Below, one piece after another: positions 24,328-32,045 of a stretch of DNA of 53,156 bases. The notes under the pieces are model-generated. The model saw nothing but the letters and a program-made list of their open reading frames with translations, was not told the DNA's origin and searched no databases. Source of the stretch: a virus; the IMG/VR virus record IMGVR_UViG_3300009094_000023, positions 1-53,156 of that record. The stretch is one strand, 5' to 3'. The position numbers and the translations under genes were made by a program. Within the stretch, counting starts at the first letter, position 1; every line of letters starts with the position of its first letter.

Positions 24328-25173
24328 CTAGCAGCAGGTGGTGAGATCGGTGTCGGTGGCGAAGGCCGCGCATTCGTAGGTGACCACGTATTCGCGTTCC
24401 GCGTACCGCTTGATCTGGTTGGTCGCCTTGTCCACGCTCTCCCCCCACGGGGACAGGAAGATGTCCGGGTTGCGCCAGACCGTGGTGGGACCGGTCAGGT
24501 AGATCCAGGTGTGCCCGGCGGCCGGGGCGGCGTCGGCCGGGGAGAACCCGGCGTAGTTGCCGAACGAGACCACGTGCCCGGAGGCCGTGTACCACTTGCC
24601 GTTGCGGAACTCGACCTGGTGGTTGTTGAGCATGGCGGGCATCGCCAGCAGCGGGACGTGGAAGATTCCGGGCAACCCGTAGGCCGCCCCGAATGCGGAC
24701 TCCAGTACGGCCATCGCTGTCACGATGTTGTTGACCGCCAGTGGTGCCACCACCGTGGCGCCCGACGTCGACAGGCCGGGAGCCTGGCCGCACAGCCCCC
24801 GGGAGAAGACGTTCTCCACGATCCGCTGCTCGGCGCCCCGCAGGTTGTTGATCACGTAGTCCCGGGTGCGGGCCTCGCTGGCGGCGTCGTTGCTGAAGCC
24901 GCACAGGCTGCCCTTGAGCACCGTGAACGGGTCCCCGGGGACCGTGGTCCAGCTCCCGGTCATGGCGGACGCCTTGGAGCCCGGGGTGCAACTGATCGCG
25001 TAGCAGCCGGGCATGCCGCAGTAGGGGGTCTCGAACTCCAGGCCCCCCATGATCGCCTTCGGTGGCAGATCCAGCGGGCCGTTGGCGGCCGTGAACAACC
25101 CGTACGGCTGCAGCTCGTACCCGGGACCAGGGCGTTCAACCCTGACGCGGGCATTCGCCATGGAGACAGTCAC
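24328..25173 (-). CDS. Head protein of unknown role
   Basis: 281 residues. Begins NARVRVERPGPGYELQPYGL and ends NQIKRYAEREYVVTYECAAF; the same opening/ending pattern is found in actinophage proteins encoded just after the capsid gene. Six or more Cys. Probably a capsid-associated or connector protein, but I could not assign it. Confidence 0.6.
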   Translation of the reverse strand: MTVSMANARVRVERPGPGYELQPYGLFTAANGPLDLPPKAIMGGLEFETPYCGMPGCYAISCTPGSKASAMTGSWTTVPGDPFTVLKGSLCGFSNDAASEARTRDYVINNLRGAEQRIVENVFSRGLCGQAPGLSTSGATVVAPLAVNNIVTAMAVLESAFGAAYGLPGIFHVPLLAMPAMLNNHQVEFRNGKWYTASGHVVSFGNYAGFSPADAAPAAGHTWIYLTGPTTVWRNPDIFLSPWGESVDKATNQIKRYAEREYVVTYECAAFATDTDLTTCC

Positions 25174-25182
25174 GGGTTACTC

Positions 25183-25485
25183 CTAGCTCAGCCAGAAGCT
25201 GATGTCGCCTACGGCCGTGGTCGCCACCGTGACCGTGACACCGAGGGTCGCCTTGACGCTGACCGGGAAGTTGTAGGTCTGCGTGTTGGCCGCGGTCTGG
25301 GTCGGGATCGTCTTCTGCCACAGGATCGTGCCGGACGCCGCGGATGCGTTGTTCCAGATCGTGATCGTGGACGCGCCGCCGGTGTTGCTGGCGTTGACGG
25401 TGAATCCGTGCAGGGTGATCGGGTGGTCCTCGATGACGGTCGCCGCGGTGAGACCACCGGTGTAGCTCTTGACGTTGATAGCCAC
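25183..25485 (-). CDS. Small beta-sandwich protein 1 (decoration-like)
   Basis: 100 residues from GTG 25485. Strands and spacing (VIEDHPITLHGFTVNASNTG...WQKTIPTQT) match the upstream neighbour, with the pair arising by tandem duplication. Size, all-beta nature and location right after the capsid gene fit a head decoration protein. Confidence 0.7.
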   Translation of the reverse strand: MAINVKSYTGGLTAATVIEDHPITLHGFTVNASNTGGASTITIWNNASAASGTILWQKTIPTQTAANTQTYNFPVSVKATLGVTVTVATTAVGDISFWLS

Positions 25486-25493
25486 CGTGACTC

Positions 25494-25802
25494 CTAGTAG
25501 GCGTGGATCGAGCCGACGCCCAGGGCGGCGGAAGCGTTGATGGTGACCCCGTTGCGGGCCTTCAGCGGGACCGGGAACAGCACGGTGTCGATCTGACCGG
25601 CGACCAGGGTCGCGGCGTACAGAACGTTGCCTGCGTTCGTGGTGGCGTTGTCGAAGACGCGGAACGTGCCACCGGCGGCGCCACCGTTGAAGCTGATGGC
25701 GGTGAGGGAGATCGGGTGGTTCTCGACGACGACGTTGCCGATGGCTCCACTCCACACCGCGGCGCGGGACTTGGTGCCTTCACCCGAATTTGCGACTGCC
25801 AT
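25494..25802 (-). CDS. Small beta-sandwich protein 2 (decoration-like)
   Basis: 102 residues. VVVENHPISLTAISFNGG and NVLYAATLVAGQIDTVLFPV align with the downstream copy (VIEDHPITLHGFTVNASN). ATG 25802 is the first start after the capsid gene, with GGAG nearby. Probably binds the capsid surface; the order and copy number may reflect different sites. Confidence 0.7.
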   Translation of the reverse strand: MAVANSGEGTKSRAAVWSGAIGNVVVENHPISLTAISFNGGAAGGTFRVFDNATTNAGNVLYAATLVAGQIDTVLFPVPLKARNGVTINASAALGVGSIHAY

Positions 25803-25866
25803 GGGTACTCCTGTTCATTCCTCTTCAGGGTGAAGGGGGACCCCGTTTCCGGGGCCCCCCGATGCC

Positions 25867-27600
25867 TTACACGACTGCGCAGGTGACCTCACGCTGGGCG
25901 CCGGTGTTACCGGACGGGCAGATCGGAACGGTGTAAACCCGGCTCAGCGGGCACATCCGCATCATCTTCCAACCGGTCTCTGTGAACAGCTGGGTCAGCT
26001 GGTTGGTGGCCAGCTTCACGCTGTCATATACCGCCGAAAGGGTGATAACGTCGGAAACCGCCCGAACCCACGTTCCCGCCGGGTAGACGAGGAACTTGAC
26101 ACCGGTCGGCAGCGCCGAGATCGCGGTGGCCGCACCCGGCCCGCCCTCCACTGGCGCACCCACGAGGTCCGTCGGGGCGAAGGCGTCCTGCCAGTCCATG
26201 ACCCACTGGGCGCGGGCACCGCGCAGCGTGAACCAGGACACGATCTGCGAATCGGTCAGCGCCATGTTGTCCATGTAGTCGCCGCCGTTGCGCCGGGAGA
26301 AGTCCGCGCGGAACTGGGCCAGCAGCCACCACGGGAGGATGACCTCCAGGGTCGCCGCCCGGCTCATCCGCAGCCGGTACTTGATGTCCACGATCGCCAG
26401 CTCGATGGCCGCCATCACCTGGGAGGCGACGGAGCCGTCGGATGCGAACGCCGGGGAGGCCGTGAGGTCCACTGCGGTGGAGTCCGCGATCATGGCCGCG
26501 ATCTGCAGCGAGTTGATCTGGTGCGCGGAGGCGACCATGGCGGCGCGCATCCACAGGGCCACGAACTCCGGGTACCCGCGGTTCTGCAGGATGTTGCCGG
26601 TGATGCACAGGCCCGTGACGCCGAGACGGTCGTCGATAAACGTGGGGCACGGGATCTCGATGCAGGTCTTCGTGGTACCCGCGATGACCTGGGCCTCGGT
26701 GAGGTTGAAGAACCCGGTGCCGCCGCCGAAGACGCCGGTGAAGTCGACACCCTGGTTGTGGCGGATGCCACCACGGCGGGCCTGGACCTCGGGGACGTCC
26801 AGGAGGCCGTCGATGACGCCCTGGAAGCAGGTGTCGTACAGCGTCTCGGACGGGGCGCACCAGCCCGCGGCGGCCACGAGACCGTCACGCAGCGGCTCGG
26901 TGACGGCCAGCTCCTGGCGCCGCTTCTCCACCTGGGCGATGAGACCGCCGGAACCGAACCGGCCGAACTCGTCGATCACCTTCGCCAGGACGGCGTCGTC
27001 CTCCTCCCGGTCGTAGACCGAGAACTCCTGCGGGTAGTCGCGGGTCAGGTAGGCGACCTGGTAGCTGATCGGCTCGCCGGAACCACCGGCACCGAGGGCC
27101 GCCAGGGATGCGAAGCTGTTGGTCTTGTTGACGAAAGCCTTGGCCAGGTCCCGCAGGTCCTTGAGCTCCGAGTCGGCCTGGAAGCCTTCGACGTTCGCCG
27201 CGGCGAACATGCGCCCGTAGACCGTCTTCTCGCCGGTGACGATCTCACCTTCGAGGACCGGGACATGCGGGGCGAGTTCGGCGATCGTGGGAGCCGAGAA
27301 CTCTTCCGGCTTCTCGACGACCGGCTCGATGGTCTCGATCGTCTCGACAGGGGTGGCCAGGACCGCGTGGCTGGCGAGCCGGTCGTTGGTGACGCCACGG
27401 CTGCGGATCTCGGCGGCAGCCGCATCCACGAAGCCCTTCAGGGCGTCCAGGTCGTCGGCCATCTGGTCGGTGCCCAGGCTCGAATCGGCCTTGAGGGAGG
27501 CTACGAGTGTGTTGTATTCGGTGGTCGCCTGGCTCGACATGGCGGTAAGCGCGGCGACCGTGAACAGCGACAGATCGCTGTCAGGGGTCTTGAAGATCAC
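25867..27600 (-). CDS. Major capsid protein (HK97 fold)
   Basis: 577 residues from GTG 27600 (ribosome site GGAG at -10 to -7); an upstream ATG at 27621 would add seven residues but has no ribosome site. The N-terminal 180 residues are helical and acidic like a delta/scaffolding domain, cut in the middle region in other phages, and the rest is the capsid core (FADFSRRNGGDYMDN-type loop, AFAPTDLVGAPVEGG, GTWVRAVSDVITL). Order terminase-portal-MuF-protease-this gene supports the call. Confidence 0.9.
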   Translation of the reverse strand: MIFKTPDSDLSLFTVAALTAMSSQATTEYNTLVASLKADSSLGTDQMADDLDALKGFVDAAAAEIRSRGVTNDRLASHAVLATPVETIETIEPVVEKPEEFSAPTIAELAPHVPVLEGEIVTGEKTVYGRMFAAANVEGFQADSELKDLRDLAKAFVNKTNSFASLAALGAGGSGEPISYQVAYLTRDYPQEFSVYDREEDDAVLAKVIDEFGRFGSGGLIAQVEKRRQELAVTEPLRDGLVAAAGWCAPSETLYDTCFQGVIDGLLDVPEVQARRGGIRHNQGVDFTGVFGGGTGFFNLTEAQVIAGTTKTCIEIPCPTFIDDRLGVTGLCITGNILQNRGYPEFVALWMRAAMVASAHQINSLQIAAMIADSTAVDLTASPAFASDGSVASQVMAAIELAIVDIKYRLRMSRAATLEVILPWWLLAQFRADFSRRNGGDYMDNMALTDSQIVSWFTLRGARAQWVMDWQDAFAPTDLVGAPVEGGPGAATAISALPTGVKFLVYPAGTWVRAVSDVITLSAVYDSVKLATNQLTQLFTETGWKMMRMCPLSRVYTVPICPSGNTGAQREVTCAVV

Positions 27601-27696
27601 GGAAAGCTCCAGGGGAAACATCGCTTGGACTGCGCGGCGTCAGCCTGTCCGCTGAAAGATGATCACGGCGGCGCCAGCCGGTCCCCTGATATGCCT

Positions 27697-27724
27697 AAGT
27701 TACCACAAGAAATATGCTTCGCAA
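27697..27724 (-). promoter_or_regulatory. Putative capsid promoter
   Basis: TTGCGA (27724-27719) and TAACTT (27702-27697), 16-base spacer, reading leftward, leaving a leader of about 90 bases before the capsid gene. It lies within the 180-base gap between the capsid gene and the divergent BldC-like gene. The -35 box matches the one proposed for the 34305 operon. The surrounding region is A/T-rich (AAATATGCTTCGCAAGC). Confidence 0.5.
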
Positions 27725-27767
27725 GCTTCTGCCCGTTTCACCCCATACAATCAGACACCCGGTGGTG

Positions 27768-27773
27768 TATGAT
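27768..27773 (+). promoter_or_regulatory. Putative leaderless promoter of the BldC-like gene
   Basis: TATGAT (27768-27773) ends 6 bases before GTG 27780, the spacing expected for a leaderless transcript starting at the start codon. No clear -35 box is visible 17 bases upstream. Confidence 0.5.
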
Positions 27774-27779
27774 CCTCCG

Positions 27780-27968
27780 GTGGACAATTACGACGAACTA
27801 CTTACGCCAGGTGAAGTAGCCAAGCAGTTTCGGGTCGACCCGAAGACGGTGACCCGGTGGGCAGCGGCGGGCCGCATCAGCAGTATCCGTACCCCGGGCG
27901 GCCACCGGCGCTTCCGCAAGTCCGAAGTCACCGCACTCCTGGCAGGCAAAAGCCCCCAGAATCCGTGA
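27780..27968 (+). CDS. BldC-like MerR/excisionase-type HTH regulator
   Basis: 62 residues from GTG 27780. Residues 7-50 (LTPGEVAKQFRVDPKTVTRW, AAAGRISSIRTPGGHRRFR) are almost the same as the core of Streptomyces BldC, a small DNA-binding developmental regulator that lacks an effector domain and binds direct repeats. It is the only rightward gene inside the structural block, divergent from the capsid gene, so it is placed to act on the capsid promoter and its own. An excisionase role is less likely because no integrase is present. Confidence 0.9.
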   Translation: MDNYDELLTPGEVAKQFRVDPKTVTRWAAAGRISSIRTPGGHRRFRKSEVTALLAGKSPQNP

Positions 27969-27978
27969 TCCCGGGGGC
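27948..27978 (-). terminator. Leftward intrinsic terminator overlapping the BldC-like 3' end
   Basis: On the minus strand GCCCCC (27978-27973) pairs with GGGGGC (27957-27952), the inner bases extend the stem (GG/CT with wobble, GATC/GATT) around an ACG loop, and TTTT (27951-27948) follows. It ends the transcript of the protease gene cluster just past the 27994 gene. The stop codon region of the BldC-like gene is part of the stem, so transcription of both genes meets here. Confidence 0.8.
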
Positions 27979-27993
27979 CCGTGCACTGTCGGA

Positions 27994-28227
27994 TCATGGA
28001 GCCGGTCGGTACGTGCCCCCCACATTCCCGTCCCGGTCGGTGTCGTCGGCCCGCGACGCCGGGTTCATGACCCGCTGCCGGGCGGCGTCCAGGCCCACCA
28101 CGTCCTCATGGGTGCCGTTGAAGTAGAACACCCGGTACACGGTGTCGTCGCCGGGCGTCTCACGCCGCCCCAGAGCCGTCATCGGCGCAGGATCGGCGGC
28201 CTTCCCGCCGCACCCCGGTCCACACAT
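27994..28227 (-). CDS. Small protein between protease and capsid genes
   Basis: 77 residues. Cys/Gly-rich start (MCGPGCGG) and DTVYRVFYFNGTHEDVVGLD. AGGAGG ribosome site 8-9 bases before the ATG, 12 bases after the protease stop. Possibly a head assembly factor by location; converges with the BldC-like gene with 25 bases between stops. Confidence 0.75.
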   Translation of the reverse strand: MCGPGCGGKAADPAPMTALGRRETPGDDTVYRVFYFNGTHEDVVGLDAARQRVMNPASRADDTDRDGNVGGTYRPAP

Positions 28228-28239
28228 ATCCCATTCCTC

Positions 28240-31200
28240 CTAGATCAGGTGGGCGCCCAGGCGTACCTGGCGCGCTCGTAGTTCCTCGTGGGTCGGCAGC
28301 GGCTCATATCCCGACAGCCGGGCGATGCGCTGCTCCCGCCCCGAGTCCTCGCCACTGCAGCCGCAGTCCTGCGACTCCTCGGCCTCCTGGGCGGCCAGCT
28401 CCTCGGGACTGAATGTCACCCCGGCGATCAGGCCCATCTGCATCTCCTCCTCGAACCAGACGATCGGCCCGACAGGTCCCAGCTCCATGTCGACCGGTTC
28501 CCCGGTCGCCGACGCGACAATCGGGTACGCGGGACGATTCACACCCAATGCTGCCACAAGTTCCAGGTGCCCGTCGATCGGGTGCCAGTGACCTGATGCC
28601 GGGGTGCGGCGGATCTTCTGAGCCAGCGCCGGATCGTTGTCGGGGACCTGGACGCCGAAGAACACCGGACCGAACTCGTCCTCATACACCCGGCCCACCG
28701 CGGCCTCGGTACCGGTGTGCTCGTAGTGGGCCCGGACCTGGGCCGCGGTGATCCCCCGCCGGGTGGACCCGTGGTAGGCGTCGATGGTCAGCTTGCCTAC
28801 CTCCACCAGTTCCCCTTCAGCGGTGAGCTGCGTGCACACGTGGAAGTCCCGGTACCCCCGCCGGGACCGCGGGGGCTTCATGCAGATGTCCGGCCTGCCG
28901 ATCTGCAGACCCATGTGACAGGTGTCCCAGTCGGCCAGGTGGCCGTAGACCTCGTTGTATCCGTCGCGGGGCACCACGGTCATCTTCGTCTTGCGGGCCA
29001 GGCGCCGCTGGGCGAAAGCCGCTTTCGGCGGGTGGATCCCGTCGTAGCCGGACGCGACGAGGCCCGCCTGCGAGGTGTAGAGGCCGTCCAGGATCCGCCG
29101 GATCGAAGCCTTGTCCGATGCCGGGATGTCGGCCTGGTTGAGGCGTCCCTTGGCCGCGGTGACCGCGGCCCGGAAGACGGTGAGCTTCCCGTTGACGGGC
29201 ATCGCGATGGGGAACTTGTAGGCCGTCTTGTTCTCCCGGTTGGCCGCGTTGTACCACAGGAAGCCGCGGGCATACTTGGACATGTCGTCCCCGGCCCAGG
29301 CGTCCAGTGCGGCACGGGCGCGCCCCTCGTCCCAGGGTGCATCCGATGTGGGCAGCGAGGACCAGCCCGAGGTCCGCACCGCGAAGGTTTCGGTATCCAT
29401 GATGTCCGCCTTTGTTGCCTTCTGTGCCTTCTCTGCTGCCCGGTCCCAGCTGGCCTGGATGTTCGGATCGCCGAACTCGACGGCCAGCTTGGCGTAGATG
29501 TCCGAGATGACCGACCGCAGCCGGGCCTTGTCCGGGTCGGGGATGTTGGGCAACCCGCCGTGCCCGCCTTCCAGCAGGGCCGCGGCGGCGTAGATCGCGT
29601 GGTAGATCAGGTAGGGCTTGCCGTCGATGATGTCGCCCCACGGCAGCCGGTATCCGGCCCGGTCCAGCGGTGCCCCTTCTGGGTCGATCCAGAGGAACAT
29701 CTTGCGCATCTTGGACTCATCCGGCGAATCGCCACCGATGCCTGCATACAGTTCGATCCGGGACACCGCCTCATCGGCATCGAACTCGGCATCCCGGGGC
29801 GCCACCGGGGCACCCTTCCAACCGGCGGAGTTGACCGAAGCGAACTCACCTTCAGGGATCTCGACAACAAAAGGGATCGCCTGGGACCGGCCCCCGTCCT
29901 CCAGGGCCTGCGATGCCGCGGCCACCAGGGCATCCACCAGGTCGCCTTCAGCCACGGGCAGCCCTTCCGGGATGTACAGCGTCCCGGCATCGTCCTCCAC
30001 AGCCTCATCCACAGCCTCGGGATACTGCAGTTCCAGCCGCAGATCCGCGAACGCGGGGATCGAGACCAGGGTGGCTCCCCGGATCCGGCCCTCAGTGACC
30101 GCCAGCATCGTCTTGCCGCCGAACTCGACCGCGGTGCCAGTGAACGAATCCAGGTCTACGCTGGGACCCGCGACACCGTTCTCGACAAGATGGATCGCCT
30201 TGGTGACTTCGGGGATGACGTCCGGGTTCAGGAAGTAGCCTTCGCCGACGATCGCGGGCTTGCCCTGCCATTCGCCCTCATGGGCGTTGGTGATGGCTGC
30301 GACCGTGACGGCCGACTCGTGTCCCGGCATGCCTTTCTCCTGCCACCGCAGTGGCGCCGGGAACGACTGGTACGTCAGGGTGTCGGGGGGGAAGATGCGC
30401 CGGTCGCCGGTGGGCTTGCCGATGGGCGCGAGGGGGCCGCGCCAGGTGACCGGCGAGTAGGTGCCCATGGAGGCGACCAGGGCACCTAGGTCCTCGGCTC
30501 CCCGCAGCGGAATGTCGTAGTGGTCCCCGCCGAACGCGAGGCGCACCGTGTCAAAGGTTACAGGTCCGAGCCCGTCCACTAGTCCGCGGTGTTCGTCGAG
30601 ATCATCGGTGTACTTCGCGGTCACGTGGGCAGCGAAGGGCATGTGCTGGTCTGGCACCTTGGGCCCGTAGGTGTTGCCTGCCGCGTGCCGGATGGTGCGG
30701 TGCACCCGGTCCACGTCGGCACCGTCGATTCCGTAGACCAGCGCGGTGTCCTTGCCGTTGTCGCCGGGATTGAAGTACGCCAAAGCGAAGGCGTTCGCCC
30801 GTACGGGACCCTGGCTGCCCAGCGCCTTGGCCACCTCGGACGCCATCAGCAGCCGCTCCTGCGTGGACCATTCGACCGCATCGCCCAGGTAGGCCAAGGT
30901 GAGATGCAACTCCTCGACCGGCTCCCCGCCCTCCATGGCCAGACGCTTGGCGTCGTCGGCCGACGGGATCAAGGCGATCATGGCGCCGGTGTGGGTCTCG
31001 GCGGCGAACTCCTCCACGTCACCGTCGTGGGCGTTGCGGTCACCCGGGTACTTGCCGGTGGCCGCCTTGTGCAGGGTGTTGCACTCACCCTTCACCATGC
31101 GCTCGGGGACGTCGTGGCGGCGCAGGAACGCGACACAGCGGTCGAAATCGCCATGGGAGCCCCAGCCGATCTCGGCTGCCGCCTTCCCGTGCAGCAGGGA

Positions 31201-31248
31201 TTCCCGCAGTTGGGGCGGGATCCGGCTGACATCGAATTCCAGGGTCAT
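28240..31248 (-). CDS. Capsid maturation protease fused to a 2H phosphoesterase
   Basis: 1002 residues from ATG 31248 (ATGA overlap, GGAGGC ribosome site). Order: residues 28-70, a small domain (IGWGSHGDFDRCVAFLRRHD); about 85-245, a 2H phosphoesterase (HLT at 115-117, HVT at 208-210, the two H-x-T motifs with the usual spacing); about 280-420, a prohead protease-like domain (HESAVTVAAI, GPSVDLDSF, VSIPAFADLRLEL); about 490-760, two copies of a phage C-terminal domain (FLWIDPEGAPLDRAGYRLPW and FLWYNAANRENKTAYKFPIA); then a Cys/His-rich end. Location between MuF and capsid genes supports the protease. Confidence 0.85.
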   Translation of the reverse strand: MTLEFDVSRIPPQLRESLLHGKAAAEIGWGSHGDFDRCVAFLRRHDVPERMVKGECNTLHKAATGKYPGDRNAHDGDVEEFAAETHTGAMIALIPSADDAKRLAMEGGEPVEELHLTLAYLGDAVEWSTQERLLMASEVAKALGSQGPVRANAFALAYFNPGDNGKDTALVYGIDGADVDRVHRTIRHAAGNTYGPKVPDQHMPFAAHVTAKYTDDLDEHRGLVDGLGPVTFDTVRLAFGGDHYDIPLRGAEDLGALVASMGTYSPVTWRGPLAPIGKPTGDRRIFPPDTLTYQSFPAPLRWQEKGMPGHESAVTVAAITNAHEGEWQGKPAIVGEGYFLNPDVIPEVTKAIHLVENGVAGPSVDLDSFTGTAVEFGGKTMLAVTEGRIRGATLVSIPAFADLRLELQYPEAVDEAVEDDAGTLYIPEGLPVAEGDLVDALVAAASQALEDGGRSQAIPFVVEIPEGEFASVNSAGWKGAPVAPRDAEFDADEAVSRIELYAGIGGDSPDESKMRKMFLWIDPEGAPLDRAGYRLPWGDIIDGKPYLIYHAIYAAAALLEGGHGGLPNIPDPDKARLRSVISDIYAKLAVEFGDPNIQASWDRAAEKAQKATKADIMDTETFAVRTSGWSSLPTSDAPWDEGRARAALDAWAGDDMSKYARGFLWYNAANRENKTAYKFPIAMPVNGKLTVFRAAVTAAKGRLNQADIPASDKASIRRILDGLYTSQAGLVASGYDGIHPPKAAFAQRRLARKTKMTVVPRDGYNEVYGHLADWDTCHMGLQIGRPDICMKPPRSRRGYRDFHVCTQLTAEGELVEVGKLTIDAYHGSTRRGITAAQVRAHYEHTGTEAAVGRVYEDEFGPVFFGVQVPDNDPALAQKIRRTPASGHWHPIDGHLELVAALGVNRPAYPIVASATGEPVDMELGPVGPIVWFEEEMQMGLIAGVTFSPEELAAQEAEESQDCGCSGEDSGREQRIARLSGYEPLPTHEELRARQVRLGAHLI

Positions 31249-32045
31249 GCCGCCTCCGTGGTCGTCGCAGCGCATCGGCAATTTATCACCAAATGGGGCG
31301 GGGCGGATTTGTCGCCGGGCATCTGCATCGGGAACCCGCCCACGATGAACGGCTCCCGCAGGGGGCGCCGCTGCTTATCGGCCTGCTTGTGCTCCGCACG
31401 GACCCGGGTGTCGCCAGCCGCCAGCCACTCCTTGAGCAGAGGGTGCCCCAGGATCTGCTCGGTCTGGATCGCGGCTGCCATCCAACCGACGTTCGCAGCA
31501 CCGTTGACCTCGGTGACCGAGATGACCCGGGCCCTGGCGGGCCAGTTCTCGCTGCCGGTGACGGTGAGGACGTTCTCGATCCGGGCGGCGATCTCTTCCA
31601 GGTTCTCCCCCTCGTTGTGGCCGTCGATCACCTCGGCGATGATCTGCTGGTACGTCTCTTCCGGGATGCGTACCAGGTAGTTGGCCACCTGGGCCAGGTG
31701 GCCCACGACGAAGGCGTCGGTCGACGGATAGACCGGCAGGTCGACATCGGGGTGCTCACTGTCGAAACGGTCCCAGCCGTGCGGGGCCGCGTTACCGTCG
31801 AGCCACGCGACCAGCTTCTTCACTTCCCTGTCCCACAGGGGCACCGTCGACCAGAGGGCGGAAACGTCCGGTGCCTGCCGGAACCGGCGCCACGGGGTGA
31901 GGATCTTCGCGGAGACCGCAGCCAGCCACGCAGTGATCGCAGCCAGGACCAGGGCATAGAACGCAGCCTCCAGGGGCGTCAGCGTCTCATCGACCACCGG
32001 TTCCGGTGGCTGGGTCACATCCTCGGGTGGGATCGGCTCGGTCAC
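31245..32045 (-). CDS. MuF-like minor head protein
   Basis: 266 residues. N-terminal membrane-like helix (LVLAAITAWLAAV) and the typical C-terminal MuF motif: RVISVTEVNGAANVG, then AAGDTRVRAEHKQADKQ and HLVINCRC. MuF proteins sit inside the head at the portal and often carry toxin fusions; none is seen here. Overlaps both neighbours by 4 bp. Confidence 0.85.
   Translation of the reverse strand: MTEPIPPEDVTQPPEPVVDETLTPLEAAFYALVLAAITAWLAAVSAKILTPWRRFRQAPDVSALWSTVPLWDREVKKLVAWLDGNAAPHGWDRFDSEHPDVDLPVYPSTDAFVVGHLAQVANYLVRIPEETYQQIIAEVIDGHNEGENLEEIAARIENVLTVTGSENWPARARVISVTEVNGAANVGWMAAAIQTEQILGHPLLKEWLAAGDTRVRAEHKQADKQRRPLREPFIVGGFPMQMPGDKSAPPHLVINCRCAATTTEAA

Noticed and set aside
27780-27968. 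BldC-like gene as an excisionase
   Set aside because: No integrase or attachment pair is visible; the sequence follows BldC through the entire HTH and wing.
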